A DNA stretch of 64,000 nt from Nocardioides pelophilus (lineage in GTDB: Bacteria > Actinomycetota > Actinomycetes > Propionibacteriales > Nocardioidaceae): contig NZ_JACEHF010000003.1 of NCBI RefSeq assembly GCF_014180685.1, positions 1 to 64,000 on the forward strand. Direction: 5' to 3'. Below, piece by piece: positions 55,148-63,771 of the stretch. A program made the translations under genes and the position numbers. The notes under the pieces are model-generated. The model was not told where the DNA came from, did no database searches, and saw only the letters and a list, made by a program, of their open reading frames with translations. The number at the start of each line of letters is the position of its first letter. Position 1 is the first letter of the stretch.

Positions 55148-55170
55148 CGACTGTGCATGGCGCACAATCG
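55148..55170. promoter_or_regulatory. 23-bp imperfect dyad between ALDH and PucR genes
   Basis: CGA-C-TGTGC, five spacer bases, GCACA-A-TCG: 8 of 9 positions per arm are complementary. It covers the first candidate ATG of the PucR gene (55157) and lies about 100 bp upstream of the ALDH start. It may be the PucR binding site. Confidence 0.5.
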
Positions 55171-56404
55171 AGGGGTGGAGCAACCTGACGAAGCCGTCGC
55201 CGCGTGGATCCGGACGTTCGCCGTCGAGAGCCTGGCCTCGGAGGAGGTCGACCGGGTGGTGCGGCTGCTCGACGAGCAGATCGCGGCCCAGGTCGCCGTC
55301 ATCGCCCGCGACCCCGACCTGCGCGCGGCCCTGGACGCCAGCACCCGCGCCCAGCTGCGGTCCTTCGTCACCCACCTGGTCAACCCGGGCGAGCTGCGTC
55401 CGCCCGACGAGGCGTTCCTGCTGGCGCGGGAGTTCGCGGCCCGCGGCGTCGAGCTCGCCTCGCTCCTCGAGGTCTACCGCTCCGGCCAGCAGGCGGCGCT
55501 CGCCTACGTGACCTCGGTCGCGAAGGACGCCGCCCTGGCGCCCGCGCAGGTCACCGGCGCGCTGGTCACCGTGTGGGGGCAGGCGATCGAGTGGTTCGCC
55601 CACTCGGTCGAGCAGCTGATCGGGGCGTACGGCGAGGAGCGCGAGCGCTGGCTGCGCAGCGCGCTGACCCGTCGTACCCAGCTGGTCGCGAGCATCCTCG
55701 ACGGCGACCGCGTCGACATCGACGAGGCGGGGCGGGACCTCGGCCACTCGCTGCGACGGCACCAGACCGCGCTCGTGCTCTGGGAGGCCGACGCCCGGGC
55801 CGACGGGGACGCCGTCCCGCGGCTGGAGGCGGAGGCGGCCCGGCTCGCGGCGCGGTGCGCGGCGCCCCGGCCGCTCGTCCTGCAGGCCGGGCCGGCGGAG
55901 GTCTGGGCCTGGCTCGCGACCGACCGGCCGCCCGATGCCGGCGGGTGGAGCGCGGAGGTGACGCCCGGCGTCCGGGTCGCGGTCGGCGTCACCGCCCCCG
56001 GCGTGGCCGGCTTCCGGGACTCGCACCGCGAGGCGGTGGCCGCCCGCGCCCTGGCGGACGTGCTGCCCGACCCGCTCGTGGCCTACGCCGACGTGGAGGT
56101 GGTCTCGCTGCTGTCGCGCGACCGGTCGGCGATGGAGACGTTCGTACGCCGCGAGCTCGGTGACCTGGCGGCCGACGACGCCGCGACCGCGCGGCTCCGC
56201 GCCACCGCTCTGGCCTACCTCGAGGTGGGGATGGAGGGCGCCGCCGCCCGGCTGGCCATCCACCGCAACACCGTGCGCTACCGGCTGCACCAGGCGGAGG
56301 GCCTGCTCGGCCACCCGATCACCGAGCGCCGGCGCGAGCTCGAGCTGGCCCTGTTGTGCGCCGACACGCACGTGGCCTGGATCACAAAACCTCGCCGCCA
56401 GTAG
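55157..56404 (+). CDS. PucR-family transcriptional regulator
   Basis: A 415-residue regulator (from ATG 55157): an N-terminal helical sensor domain (RsbRD-like, about 20-170), a GGDEF-like middle part, and the C-terminal PucR helix-turn-helix with LEVGMEGAAARLAIHRNTVRYRLHQAEGLLG. The GTG at 55175 is an alternative start; the dyad covers the ATG. It is divergent from the ALDH/SDR operon, which it likely controls, and 86 bp before the hydrolase operon. Confidence 0.9.
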   Translation: MAHNRGVEQPDEAVAAWIRTFAVESLASEEVDRVVRLLDEQIAAQVAVIARDPDLRAALDASTRAQLRSFVTHLVNPGELRPPDEAFLLAREFAARGVELASLLEVYRSGQQAALAYVTSVAKDAALAPAQVTGALVTVWGQAIEWFAHSVEQLIGAYGEERERWLRSALTRRTQLVASILDGDRVDIDEAGRDLGHSLRRHQTALVLWEADARADGDAVPRLEAEAARLAARCAAPRPLVLQAGPAEVWAWLATDRPPDAGGWSAEVTPGVRVAVGVTAPGVAGFRDSHREAVAARALADVLPDPLVAYADVEVVSLLSRDRSAMETFVRRELGDLAADDAATARLRATALAYLEVGMEGAAARLAIHRNTVRYRLHQAEGLLGHPITERRRELELALLCADTHVAWITKPRRQ

Positions 56405-56426
56405 GTTCAACCGGTAGACATCTCAC

Positions 56427-56456
56427 TTATATCTGTACAGCGTGTACAGCTAACTA
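56427..56456 (+). promoter_or_regulatory. Promoter with TGTACA operator, hydrolase/monooxygenase operon
   Basis: A perfect dyad CTGTACA-GCG-TGTACAG (56433-56449) lies exactly between a possible -35 TTATAT (56427) and -10 TAACTA (56451), 18 bp apart. A near copy precedes the diiron oxygenase gene. Likely operator of the TetR at 58965. Confidence 0.7.
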
Positions 56457-56490
56457 TGGGCAGCGTTGCCCGGGTGAGGTGGTCGAGCGG

Positions 56491-57300
56491 ATGCTGGCTT
56501 ACGAGCGATTCGGATCGGGAGAGCCCCTCGTGCTGGTGCACGGGATCAGCCACCGGCGGCAGGCGTGGTACCCCGTGGCGGAGCGGCTGGCCGAGCACCG
56601 CGAGGTCATCCTCTTCGACCTCCCCGGCCACGGCGAGTCCCCCGACCTCCCGAGCGACGGACGTCCGGTCAAGGACGTGCTCCAGGAGCACCTCATCGAC
56701 TTCTTCGCCGAGCTCGACCTCGAGCAGCCGCACATCGCCGGCAACTCGCTCGGCGGCCGGATCGCCCTCGAGGCGGCCGCCGACGGCCTGGTGAGCAGCG
56801 CGACCGCGCTCGCACCTGCGGGCTTCTGGAAGAACGACCTCGACTTCGCCTACATCCGCGCCCACTTCGCCGTACTGCTGGCCGCGGCCCAGCTCAGCTC
56901 GCCGGTCGCGGCGCACCTCGCCCGGTCCCACCACGGGCGCCGGCTGATGCTCTCCTCGCTCATGGTCCACGGCCACCGGCTCGACGCCGAGCGGGTCCTC
57001 GGTGATCTGAACAGCATGCTCGCCGCGCGCGACGCACTGCGCCGGATCATCAAGGGCGGGGTGCCCTTCGAGGGCGAGATCCACGCCGACATCCCGGTGA
57101 CGATCGCGTGGGGCGACAAGGACCGGGTGCTCCTGCCCTACCAGGCCGGTCGCGCCCGTCGCCAGCTCCCCGACGCCGAGCACATCTGGCTCGACGGCAG
57201 TGGCCACGTCCCGATGTCCGACGACGTCGACCGCGTCGTCGACGTCCTGCTGCAGGGTTCCTCGCAGGGCCTGCGCTCGATCACCGCGCACGTCGCCTGA
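56491..57300 (+). CDS. Alpha/beta hydrolase
   Basis: A 269-residue hydrolase: LVLVHGISHRRQAW, LPGHGES, nucleophile elbow HIAGNSLGGRIALEA, an Asp in AWGDKDRVL and the His in GSGHVPMSDD. It is paralogous to the hydrolase at 22746. Placed before a Baeyer-Villiger-type oxygenase, it is well placed to open the ester or lactone product. The start ATG 56491 follows GAGG poorly; GTG 56479 is possible. Confidence 0.9.
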   Translation: MLAYERFGSGEPLVLVHGISHRRQAWYPVAERLAEHREVILFDLPGHGESPDLPSDGRPVKDVLQEHLIDFFAELDLEQPHIAGNSLGGRIALEAAADGLVSSATALAPAGFWKNDLDFAYIRAHFAVLLAAAQLSSPVAAHLARSHHGRRLMLSSLMVHGHRLDAERVLGDLNSMLAARDALRRIIKGGVPFEGEIHADIPVTIAWGDKDRVLLPYQAGRARRQLPDAEHIWLDGSGHVPMSDDVDRVVDVLLQGSSQGLRSITAHVA

Positions 57301-57313
57301 CCCGGGAGTGACC

Positions 57314-58870
57314 ATGTCCGTGAACCAGACCGAGTCCACCGGGCCCACCGAGCTCGACGTCCTCATCGTCGGTGCCGGCCTCTCCGGCATCGGGGCCGCC
57401 TGCCACCTGGTCCGCGAGACCAAGGGCAAGACCTTCGCCGTCCTCGAGCGCCGCGACGCGATCGGCGGCACCTGGGACCTGTTCCGGTACCCCGGCATCC
57501 GGTCCGACTCGGACATGCTCACCTTCGGCTACAACTTCCGGCCGTGGGTCGGCACCAAGGTGCTGGCCGACGGTCCGCACATCAAGCAGTACGTCGAGGA
57601 GACGGCCACCGAGTACGGCGTCACCGAGCACATCCGGTTCGGTCGGCGGGTCGTCAAGGCGAGCTGGTCGTCCGAGACCGGCCGGTGGACGGTCGAGGCG
57701 GAGGTCGACGGCGAGCGCGAGGTCTACTCGGCGCAGTTCCTGGTCGGCGCCAGTGGCTACTACAACTACGACGAGGGCTACGCCCCGACCTTCCCGGGCC
57801 AGGAGGACTTCCGTGCGGCCGGCGGACAGATCGTGCACCCGCAGTTCTGGCCCGAGGACCTCGACTACGCCGGCAAGCAGGTCGTGGTGATCGGCAGCGG
57901 GGCGACCGCGATCACCCTGATCCCGGCGATGTCGACCGGCGAGGGGGCCGCGGGCCACGTCACGATGCTGCAGCGCTCGCCGTCGTACATCATGGCCGTG
58001 CCGGCGCACGACCCCGTCGCGGTCCCGCTGTCGAAGCTGCGGGTGCCCGTGAACGCGGTGTACCGGAGCGGGCGCACCCGCAACATCGTGCTGCAGCAGG
58101 CGATCTACAAGCTGTGCCGCAAGCAGCCGGCGCTCGCGCGCAAGGTGCTGCTGGCCGCGATCCGGGCGCAGCTCGGCCCCGACGTGGACATGAAGCACTT
58201 CACGCCGTCGTACGACCCGTGGGACGAGCGGCTGTGCGTCGTCCCCAACGGCGACCTGTTCCGGGTGCTGCGGCGCGGTCAGGCGTCGATCGTGACCGAT
58301 CACATCGACCACTTCACCGCGACCGGGATCAAGCTGAAGTCCGGCGAGGAGCTGCCGGCCGACATCGTCGTCTCGGCGACCGGCCTGCAGATCCAGCTCG
58401 CGGGCGGCGCCGAGGTCGAGGTCGACGGTCAGCGCATCAACACCCGTGACCAGCTGCTCTACAAGGGCGTGCTGATGGAGGGCGTCCCGAACGCGCTGTT
58501 CGTCATCGGCTACACCAACGCGTCCTGGACGCTGAAGGCCGACCTCGCCAGCGAGTACTTCTGCCGGCTCATCAACCACATGGACGCGAACGGGCACACC
58601 CAGGTGGTCCCGGTCGCCGCCGCGGACGACCGCGACGAGGTGTCGATGATGGGCGACTCGATGCGGTCGGGCTACATCCAGCGCGGCGACGCGATCATGC
58701 CGCGGCAGGGCAAGAAGGCGCCGTGGAAGATCCGCAACGACTACTTCCGCGACGCTCCCGTGCTGCGGCGGGCGAGGATCGCGACGCCGGAGCTGAAGTT
58801 CTCCGACGGCCCGGCGCCGGCCGCCGCGCCGGCCGCCTCAGGTGACGGGGTCGGTGCCGGTGTCGGCTGA
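57314..58870 (+). CDS. Flavin-containing Baeyer-Villiger-type monooxygenase (EthA/MymA-like)
   Basis: A 518-residue flavoprotein: FAD-binding GAGLSGIG (20-27), GGTWDLFRYPGIRSDSDM, the Baeyer-Villiger fingerprint around 166-180 (F166, G171, H175, W179, P180, in GGQIVHPQFWPED), and the NADPH-binding GSGATA. Close to EthA/MymA. The fingerprint has a two-residue longer spacing between the first Phe and Gly than the usual FxG. It inserts oxygen next to a ketone using NADPH. The tail is Ala/Pro/Gly-rich. 13 bp after the hydrolase. Confidence 0.9.
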   Translation: MSVNQTESTGPTELDVLIVGAGLSGIGAACHLVRETKGKTFAVLERRDAIGGTWDLFRYPGIRSDSDMLTFGYNFRPWVGTKVLADGPHIKQYVEETATEYGVTEHIRFGRRVVKASWSSETGRWTVEAEVDGEREVYSAQFLVGASGYYNYDEGYAPTFPGQEDFRAAGGQIVHPQFWPEDLDYAGKQVVVIGSGATAITLIPAMSTGEGAAGHVTMLQRSPSYIMAVPAHDPVAVPLSKLRVPVNAVYRSGRTRNIVLQQAIYKLCRKQPALARKVLLAAIRAQLGPDVDMKHFTPSYDPWDERLCVVPNGDLFRVLRRGQASIVTDHIDHFTATGIKLKSGEELPADIVVSATGLQIQLAGGAEVEVDGQRINTRDQLLYKGVLMEGVPNALFVIGYTNASWTLKADLASEYFCRLINHMDANGHTQVVPVAAADDRDEVSMMGDSMRSGYIQRGDAIMPRQGKKAPWKIRNDYFRDAPVLRRARIATPELKFSDGPAPAAAPAASGDGVGAGVG

Positions 58871-58964
58871 CCCGATCATCGAAGAGATGCCGGCCGGCGG
58901 GCTCGCGCCGCAGGGCCTCGCCGGACGCGTGGTCTCGGGGGCTCGCGCGACTACAGTGCGAGCC

Positions 58965-59708
58965 ATGCCGCACGTGCCCCGGGTCCCGCGGATCGACATG
59001 CCGCGGGTGCCGCGGATCGACGGGCGCCAGCTGCGGTGGGAGAACCACAACGAGGAGCGCCGGCAGCAGGTGCTGCAGGCCGCCGTCGACCTGCTCGAGG
59101 AGCACCCGTCCGGCACCGAGCTGCACGTGCAGCAGATCGCCGAGCGGGCCGGCCTGGTGCGCACGGTCGTCTACCGGCTGTTCAAGAGCCGGGCCGACCT
59201 CAACCGGGCCGTCCAGCTGCACGTCGTGGGCATGGTCCGCAGCGAGCTCAACGCGACCCTCGAGCTGAGCGGCAGCACCGACCAGATCGTCCGCAGCATC
59301 GTCGGCTCGTACGTCGAGTGGGTCGGTGCCCACCCCCAGCTGCACGACATGGCCGAGCGCGAGCTCGGCGACGGCCAGCCGGGTGAGCTCGACCGCGCCA
59401 TCGACGAGCTGAGCCGTGACCTCACGACGCTGCTGTCGGCGGCGTCGTCCCTCTTCGGCACCGTCCTCGACGACGACCAGACGGCCATGCTCGAGCTGCT
59501 CGTCGTCGGCCTCATCGGGCAGGTCCGCGGCAGTGTCAACCAGTGGGTACGCCGTCCCGTGCGGACCCTGAGCACCCGGGCGCTCACCGCGCAGCTGAGC
59601 CGGTGGATCTGGTTCCAGATCGACGGTCAGGCCCGCGAGCTCGGCGTCGTCATCGACCCGACGGTCCCGCTCGACCAGCTCGCCGTCTCCCCCTCTCCCG
59701 ACAAGTAG
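58965..59708 (+). CDS. TetR-family regulator with an N-terminal peptide repeat
   Basis: A 247-residue TetR protein. Before the helix-turn-helix (QVLQAAVDLLEEHPSGTELHVQQIAERAGLVRTVVYRLFKS in outline) stands a tandem PRVPRIDMPRVPRIDG stretch. The ligand domain is all-helical. It follows the monooxygenase by 94 bp and precedes the diiron oxygenase operon. The TGTACA dyads at 56433 and 59753 flank this gene and are its probable targets. Confidence 0.9.
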   Translation: MPHVPRVPRIDMPRVPRIDGRQLRWENHNEERRQQVLQAAVDLLEEHPSGTELHVQQIAERAGLVRTVVYRLFKSRADLNRAVQLHVVGMVRSELNATLELSGSTDQIVRSIVGSYVEWVGAHPQLHDMAERELGDGQPGELDRAIDELSRDLTTLLSAASSLFGTVLDDDQTAMLELLVVGLIGQVRGSVNQWVRRPVRTLSTRALTAQLSRWIWFQIDGQARELGVVIDPTVPLDQLAVSPSPDK

Positions 59709-59752
59709 TCGCGCGGCAACGCCCCGGCTTCGCACACCCATCTCCAAATACC

Positions 59753-59776
59753 CTGCACAGCCTGTACAGATAACTC
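59753..59776 (+). promoter_or_regulatory. TGTACA operator before the diiron oxygenase operon
   Basis: CTGCACA-GCC-TGTACAG (59753-59769) is a one-mismatch copy of the dyad at 56433, followed at the same distance by TAACTC (-10 region; TAACTA in the other). No good -35 is seen, so an activator or weak promoter is possible. Confidence 0.65.
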
Positions 59777-59787
59777 CAGGAGGAGTC

Positions 59788-60753
59788 ATGACCGCAGCGC
59801 CAGCCCTGAGCTACGACGACACCCTGCACACCCTGTCCGAGGGGTCCGTGCGCCGCAGCTTCGACGCGTTCGTCGACATCCCGTGGGACGACCCGGCGTA
59901 CGCCATCGACAAGACCGACCCGCGGTGGTCGCTGCCCACGGTCGACGCGCTCGGTGCGCACCCGTGGTACCAGGCGCTACCGGAGGAGCGTCGGATCGAG
60001 ATCGGGCTGTGGCGCCAGGCCAACGTCGCCAAGGTCGGCCTGCAGTTCGAGAACATCCTGATCCGCGGGATCATGCAGTACGTCTTCTCGCTCCCCAACG
60101 GCTCGCCGGAGTTCCGCTACCTCACCCACGAGGCGACCGAGGAGACCCACCACACCCAGATGTTCCAGGAGTTCGTCAACCGCTCGGGTGCCGACGTGCC
60201 CGGCATGCGGCTGCTGATCCGGGCCGCCAGCCCGGTCATCCCCTGGGTCGCCTCGATCTTCCCGGAGTGGTTCTTCACGATGGTGCTCGCCGGCGAGGAG
60301 CCGATCGACCACATCCAGAAGTCGATCCTGCGCTCGAGCGACGAGCTGCACCCGCTCCTCGAGCGGATCATGCAGATCCACGTCGCGGAGGAGGCGCGCC
60401 ACATCTCCTTCGCGCACGAGTACCTCCAGCAGCGGGTGCCCGAGCTCGGCCCGGTCCGCACGGCGCTGCTGTCGGTGCTCTACCCGATCACGATGCGGGT
60501 CGCCTGCGACCTGATCGTGGTGCCCGGCAAGGAGCTCACGACCGACATGGGCGTGCCGCGGAAGGTCGTCAAGGACGCCTACTGGCGCAGCGACGACGCG
60601 CAGCGGATGCTGCGCGACTTCTTCGGCGACGTCCGTGCCCTCGCCGAGGAGACCGGCCTGATGAACCCCGTCTCGCGCCGGGTCTGGAAGCTGCTCGGCA
60701 TCGCCGGCCCGACCTCGCGCTACCGCAGCGAACCGGTGCGCGCCGCGGCCTGA
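59788..60753 (+). CDS. AurF-like diiron oxygenase
   Basis: A 321-residue protein of the AurF/p-aminobenzoate N-oxygenase family. Metal ligands are visible in EATEETHHTQMFQEF, a Glu in LAGEEPIDHIQ and HVAEEARHISFAHEY. It probably hydroxylates or desaturates an organic substrate with O2 and two electrons. CAGGAGGAG lies before the ATG. The next gene, an FprB-type reductase 25 bp away, is the likely electron donor. Confidence 0.88.
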   Translation: MTAAPALSYDDTLHTLSEGSVRRSFDAFVDIPWDDPAYAIDKTDPRWSLPTVDALGAHPWYQALPEERRIEIGLWRQANVAKVGLQFENILIRGIMQYVFSLPNGSPEFRYLTHEATEETHHTQMFQEFVNRSGADVPGMRLLIRAASPVIPWVASIFPEWFFTMVLAGEEPIDHIQKSILRSSDELHPLLERIMQIHVAEEARHISFAHEYLQQRVPELGPVRTALLSVLYPITMRVACDLIVVPGKELTTDMGVPRKVVKDAYWRSDDAQRMLRDFFGDVRALAEETGLMNPVSRRVWKLLGIAGPTSRYRSEPVRAAA

Positions 60754-60778
60754 GCCGCCGCGACCCGAAGGAGCTCTC

Positions 60779-62314
60779 ATGACCTACGTCGTCACCCAGT
60801 CCTGCTGCAGCGACGCCTCGTGCGTCACCGCGTGCCCGGTCAACTGCATCCACCCCGCGCCCGGGGAGCCTGGGTTCGCCGAGGCGGAGATGCTCTACGT
60901 CGACCCGGTCGCCTGCATGGACTGCGGCGCGTGCACGACCGCATGTCCCGTCGGCGCGGTCGTGCCGCACACGGCGCTGGGCGAGCACGAGCTCCCGTTC
61001 CTCGAGCTGAACGCCGCCTACTACCGCGAGCACCCCCACGACGACCGGCCGCCGCTCGCTCCCGTCCGGCCGCTGCCGAAGGTGACCGCGCGCCGACCGG
61101 TGCGGGTGGCCGTCGTGGGCGCCGGCCCGGCGGGACTGTTCACCGCCGACGAGCTGCTCCGCCAGGACAACATCGAGGTCGACGTCTTCGACCGGCTGCC
61201 GACGCCGTACGGCCTGGTGCGGGCGGGCGTCGCCCCGGACCACGCCCGCACCAAGGACGTCACCCGGCTGTTCGAGCGGATCGAGGACCAGGCCGGCTTC
61301 CGCTACGTGCTCGGCGTGGAGGTCGGCACCGACATCACGCACGAGGAGCTGCGCGCGGCGTACGACGCCGTGGTGCACGCGAGCGGGTCGGGGACCGGCC
61401 GCACCCTGGACCTGCCGGGCAGCGACCTGGCCGACTGCGTGACCGCGACCGACGTCGTCGCCTGGTACAACGGCCATCCCGACCACCGCGAGCTGCCCAT
61501 CTCGCTCGACGCCGAGCGGGTGCTCGTCGTCGGCAACGGCAACGTCGCCCTCGACGTGGCGCGGATCCTCACCGCGGATCCCGACCGGTTGGCGCGGACC
61601 GACATCGCCGACCACGCGCTCGCCGCGCTGCGGGGCAGCGCGGTCCGCGAGGTCGTCGTGCTCGGGCGCCGCGGCCCCGCGGACGCGGCGTTCTCGCTGC
61701 CCGAGCTGGTCGGCCTCGCGGGCCTGACCGAGGTCGACGTCGTCGTCGACGCCGGCGGCCCCGTCGAGGCGACCACCGAGAAGACCAAGGTGCTGGCGGC
61801 GCTCGCCGAGCGGCAGGCGACCGAGGGGCGGCGGCGGATCGTGCTGCGCTTCCGCACCACGCCGGTCGAGGTCCTCGGCGCCGGCCACGTACAGGGGATG
61901 GCGGTCAGCCGCGACGGCGCCACCGAGGAGATCGCAGCCGGCGCCGTCGTCGCGGCGATCGGCTACCGGGCACGGCCGGTCGAGGGGCTGCCGTTCGACC
62001 ACCAGGCGGGCCGGGTGCCGAGCGACCAGGGCCGGGTCGAGCCGGGGGTGTACGTCGCCGGCTGGATCAAGCGCGGCCCGCGCGGCTTCATCGGGACCAA
62101 CCGGTCCTGCGCGGAGGAGACCGCCGCCCGGGTGTTCGAGGACCTGGACGCCGGCCGGCTGTCACCTCCGACGCGGCCGCGCCCGACTGCGCCGGTCGAC
62201 CTCGCCGGCTGGCGGGCCATCGACGAGCACGAGCGCACGGCCGGGCGCGCGACCGACCGGGTGCGGGTCAAGCTGACCGACACCGCCGCGATGCGGGCCG
62301 TCGCGGCCGGCTGA
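60779..62314 (+). CDS. Ferredoxin-fused NADP reductase (FprB-type)
   Basis: A 511-residue fusion. Residues 1-60 are a bacterial ferredoxin domain with SCVTACPVNCIHP and the second cluster motif CMDCGACTTACPVGAV. Residues from about 105 are a FprA/adrenodoxin-reductase-like flavoprotein: GAGPAGLFTADELL, PYGLVRAGVAPDHARTKDV, GNGNVALDVAR, and AGWIKRGPRGFIGTNRSCAEET. It passes electrons from NADPH to Fe-S partners, here probably the diiron enzyme. Confidence 0.94.
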   Translation: MTYVVTQSCCSDASCVTACPVNCIHPAPGEPGFAEAEMLYVDPVACMDCGACTTACPVGAVVPHTALGEHELPFLELNAAYYREHPHDDRPPLAPVRPLPKVTARRPVRVAVVGAGPAGLFTADELLRQDNIEVDVFDRLPTPYGLVRAGVAPDHARTKDVTRLFERIEDQAGFRYVLGVEVGTDITHEELRAAYDAVVHASGSGTGRTLDLPGSDLADCVTATDVVAWYNGHPDHRELPISLDAERVLVVGNGNVALDVARILTADPDRLARTDIADHALAALRGSAVREVVVLGRRGPADAAFSLPELVGLAGLTEVDVVVDAGGPVEATTEKTKVLAALAERQATEGRRRIVLRFRTTPVEVLGAGHVQGMAVSRDGATEEIAAGAVVAAIGYRARPVEGLPFDHQAGRVPSDQGRVEPGVYVAGWIKRGPRGFIGTNRSCAEETAARVFEDLDAGRLSPPTRPRPTAPVDLAGWRAIDEHERTAGRATDRVRVKLTDTAAMRAVAAG

Positions 62315-62346
62315 CCGGCCGGCGGGGGAGGGTGCCCGCGGGACGG

Positions 62347-62712
62347 TCAGCGGCGCGCGGAGGTCGGGCGACCGAGGCAGACCGCGACCAGCTCGCCCGG
62401 TCGCTCGTTGTTGAACACGGCCCAGCCGTGGTCGAACGACACCACCTTGGCGCGCCCCGCACGGTCGCGGATCACCGCCGCCGACGGGATGACGTCGGGC
62501 TCGAAACCGGTGGTCGAGCAGTTGTTGCGCTCGAGCAGCCGGCTCGTGGCCTCGTCCTGCACGGACAGGCCCAGGTGGTCGGCGGGCGGCTCCGGCGAGT
62601 CGAGGAAGCTGGCCGCGCCGAGCCCCATCAGCAGCGTGAGAGCGGCAGCCGTCATCGCCGTACGGAACGACATGACAGCGGTGCGCAGCCATGAGATGCG
62701 GACAGCGTCCAA
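62347..62712 (-). CDS. Small exported protein of unknown function
   Basis: A 121-residue protein with an N-terminal signal or anchor (MTAAALTLLMGLGAASFL). The mature part has two Cys (NNCSTTGF; VAVCLGR), likely a disulfide, and VVSFDHGWAVFNNERPGELVAVC. I do not recognise it. The TTG at 62712 has AAGGGGA upstream; ATG 62673 (MSFRTAM) is an alternative. It converges on the reductase gene. Confidence 0.6.
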   Translation of the reverse strand: MDAVRISWLRTAVMSFRTAMTAAALTLLMGLGAASFLDSPEPPADHLGLSVQDEATSRLLERNNCSTTGFEPDVIPSAAVIRDRAGRAKVVSFDHGWAVFNNERPGELVAVCLGRPTSARR

Positions 62713-62881
62713 CGTCGTTCCCCTTCACAAAAATGCGTCAGCGACTGGCCGGGTTATGGCCGAGGAGGTCCGAACCGGGCCCCGATGCCGGTCGATGCCA
62801 CCTCAACGATCAGGACCGGATCGGGTCACGACCCTTCGTGCCCGGACTCGGGGGGACCTGCGTCGCTGAACGTCGGGCAGG

Positions 62882-63766
62882 ATGGGCCGCATGACCTGGT
62901 TCTCCTCGCCGTCGCACGCCGCAGCACAGCTGACGAAGGCGGGCTACCTCGCGGACGCGGCGACCGCCACGACCGCCTTCCTGGCGGGTGCGCTGGAGAA
63001 GCCGCTGCTGCTCGAGGGCCCGGCCGGCGTCGGCAAGACCGAGCTCGCCAAGGCCGTCGCCCGCGCCACCGGGGCCGACCTGGTGCGGTTGCAGTGCTAC
63101 GAGGGGCTCGACGAGGCCCGGGCCCTCTACGAGTGGAACTACAAGAAGCAGCTGCTGCGGATCCAGGCGCAGACCGGGTCCGGGGACGGCGTCGACTGGG
63201 ACAAGACCCACGACGACATCTTCACCGAGGAGTTCCTGCTGACCCGGCCGCTGCTCGCCGCCATCCGACGCGACGAGCCGACGGTGCTGCTGATCGACGA
63301 GGTCGACAAGACCGACGTCGAGGTCGAGGGCCTGCTGCTCGAGGTGCTCTCGGACTTCCAGGTGACGATCCCCGAGCTGGGCACGGTGGCGGCGACCCGC
63401 CGGCCGTACGTCGTCCTCACCTCGAACGCGAGCCGCGAGCTCTCCGAGGCGGTCAAGCGGCGCTGCCTGTACCTCCACCTCGACTACCCCGACGCCGAGC
63501 GGGAGCGGGCGATCCTGCAGGCGCAGGTGCCCGACCTCGACGACCGGATCGCCGAGCAGCTCGTCGCCACGGTGGGCAAGCTCCGTGACCTCGAGCTCAA
63601 GAAGGCGCCCTCGATCGCCGAGTCGGTCGACTGGGCGCGCACCCTGATCGCGCTGGAGATCCGCGACCTCGACGAGAAGGCGATCGCCGACACCCTGGGT
63701 GCCGTGCTCAAGCACGCCTCCGACCAGGACCGCGCCGTCAAGGAGCTCCGCCTGAAGCGGGCGTGA
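62882..63766 (+). CDS. MoxR-type AAA+ ATPase
   Basis: A 294-residue AAA+ protein: Walker A GPAGVGKTELAKAVA, Walker B VLLIDEVDK, sensor 1 LTSNASRELSEAVKRRCL (Asn and Arg finger region). It is close to the CoxD-like ATPases that pair with a VWA protein (CoxE), which begins 5 bp downstream; such pairs help metal insertion or complex assembly. The ATG at 62882 or 62891 (MTWFSS) may be the start. Confidence 0.92.
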   Translation: MGRMTWFSSPSHAAAQLTKAGYLADAATATTAFLAGALEKPLLLEGPAGVGKTELAKAVARATGADLVRLQCYEGLDEARALYEWNYKKQLLRIQAQTGSGDGVDWDKTHDDIFTEEFLLTRPLLAAIRRDEPTVLLIDEVDKTDVEVEGLLLEVLSDFQVTIPELGTVAATRRPYVVLTSNASRELSEAVKRRCLYLHLDYPDAERERAILQAQVPDLDDRIAEQLVATVGKLRDLELKKAPSIAESVDWARTLIALEIRDLDEKAIADTLGAVLKHASDQDRAVKELRLKRA

Positions 63767-63771
63767 CGGCC

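Noticed and set aside
58871-58964. Separate TGTACA operator directly before the tetR gene at 58965
   Set aside because: I searched the 94-bp gap and found no TGTACA or similar dyad; tetR is probably in the upstream transcript.
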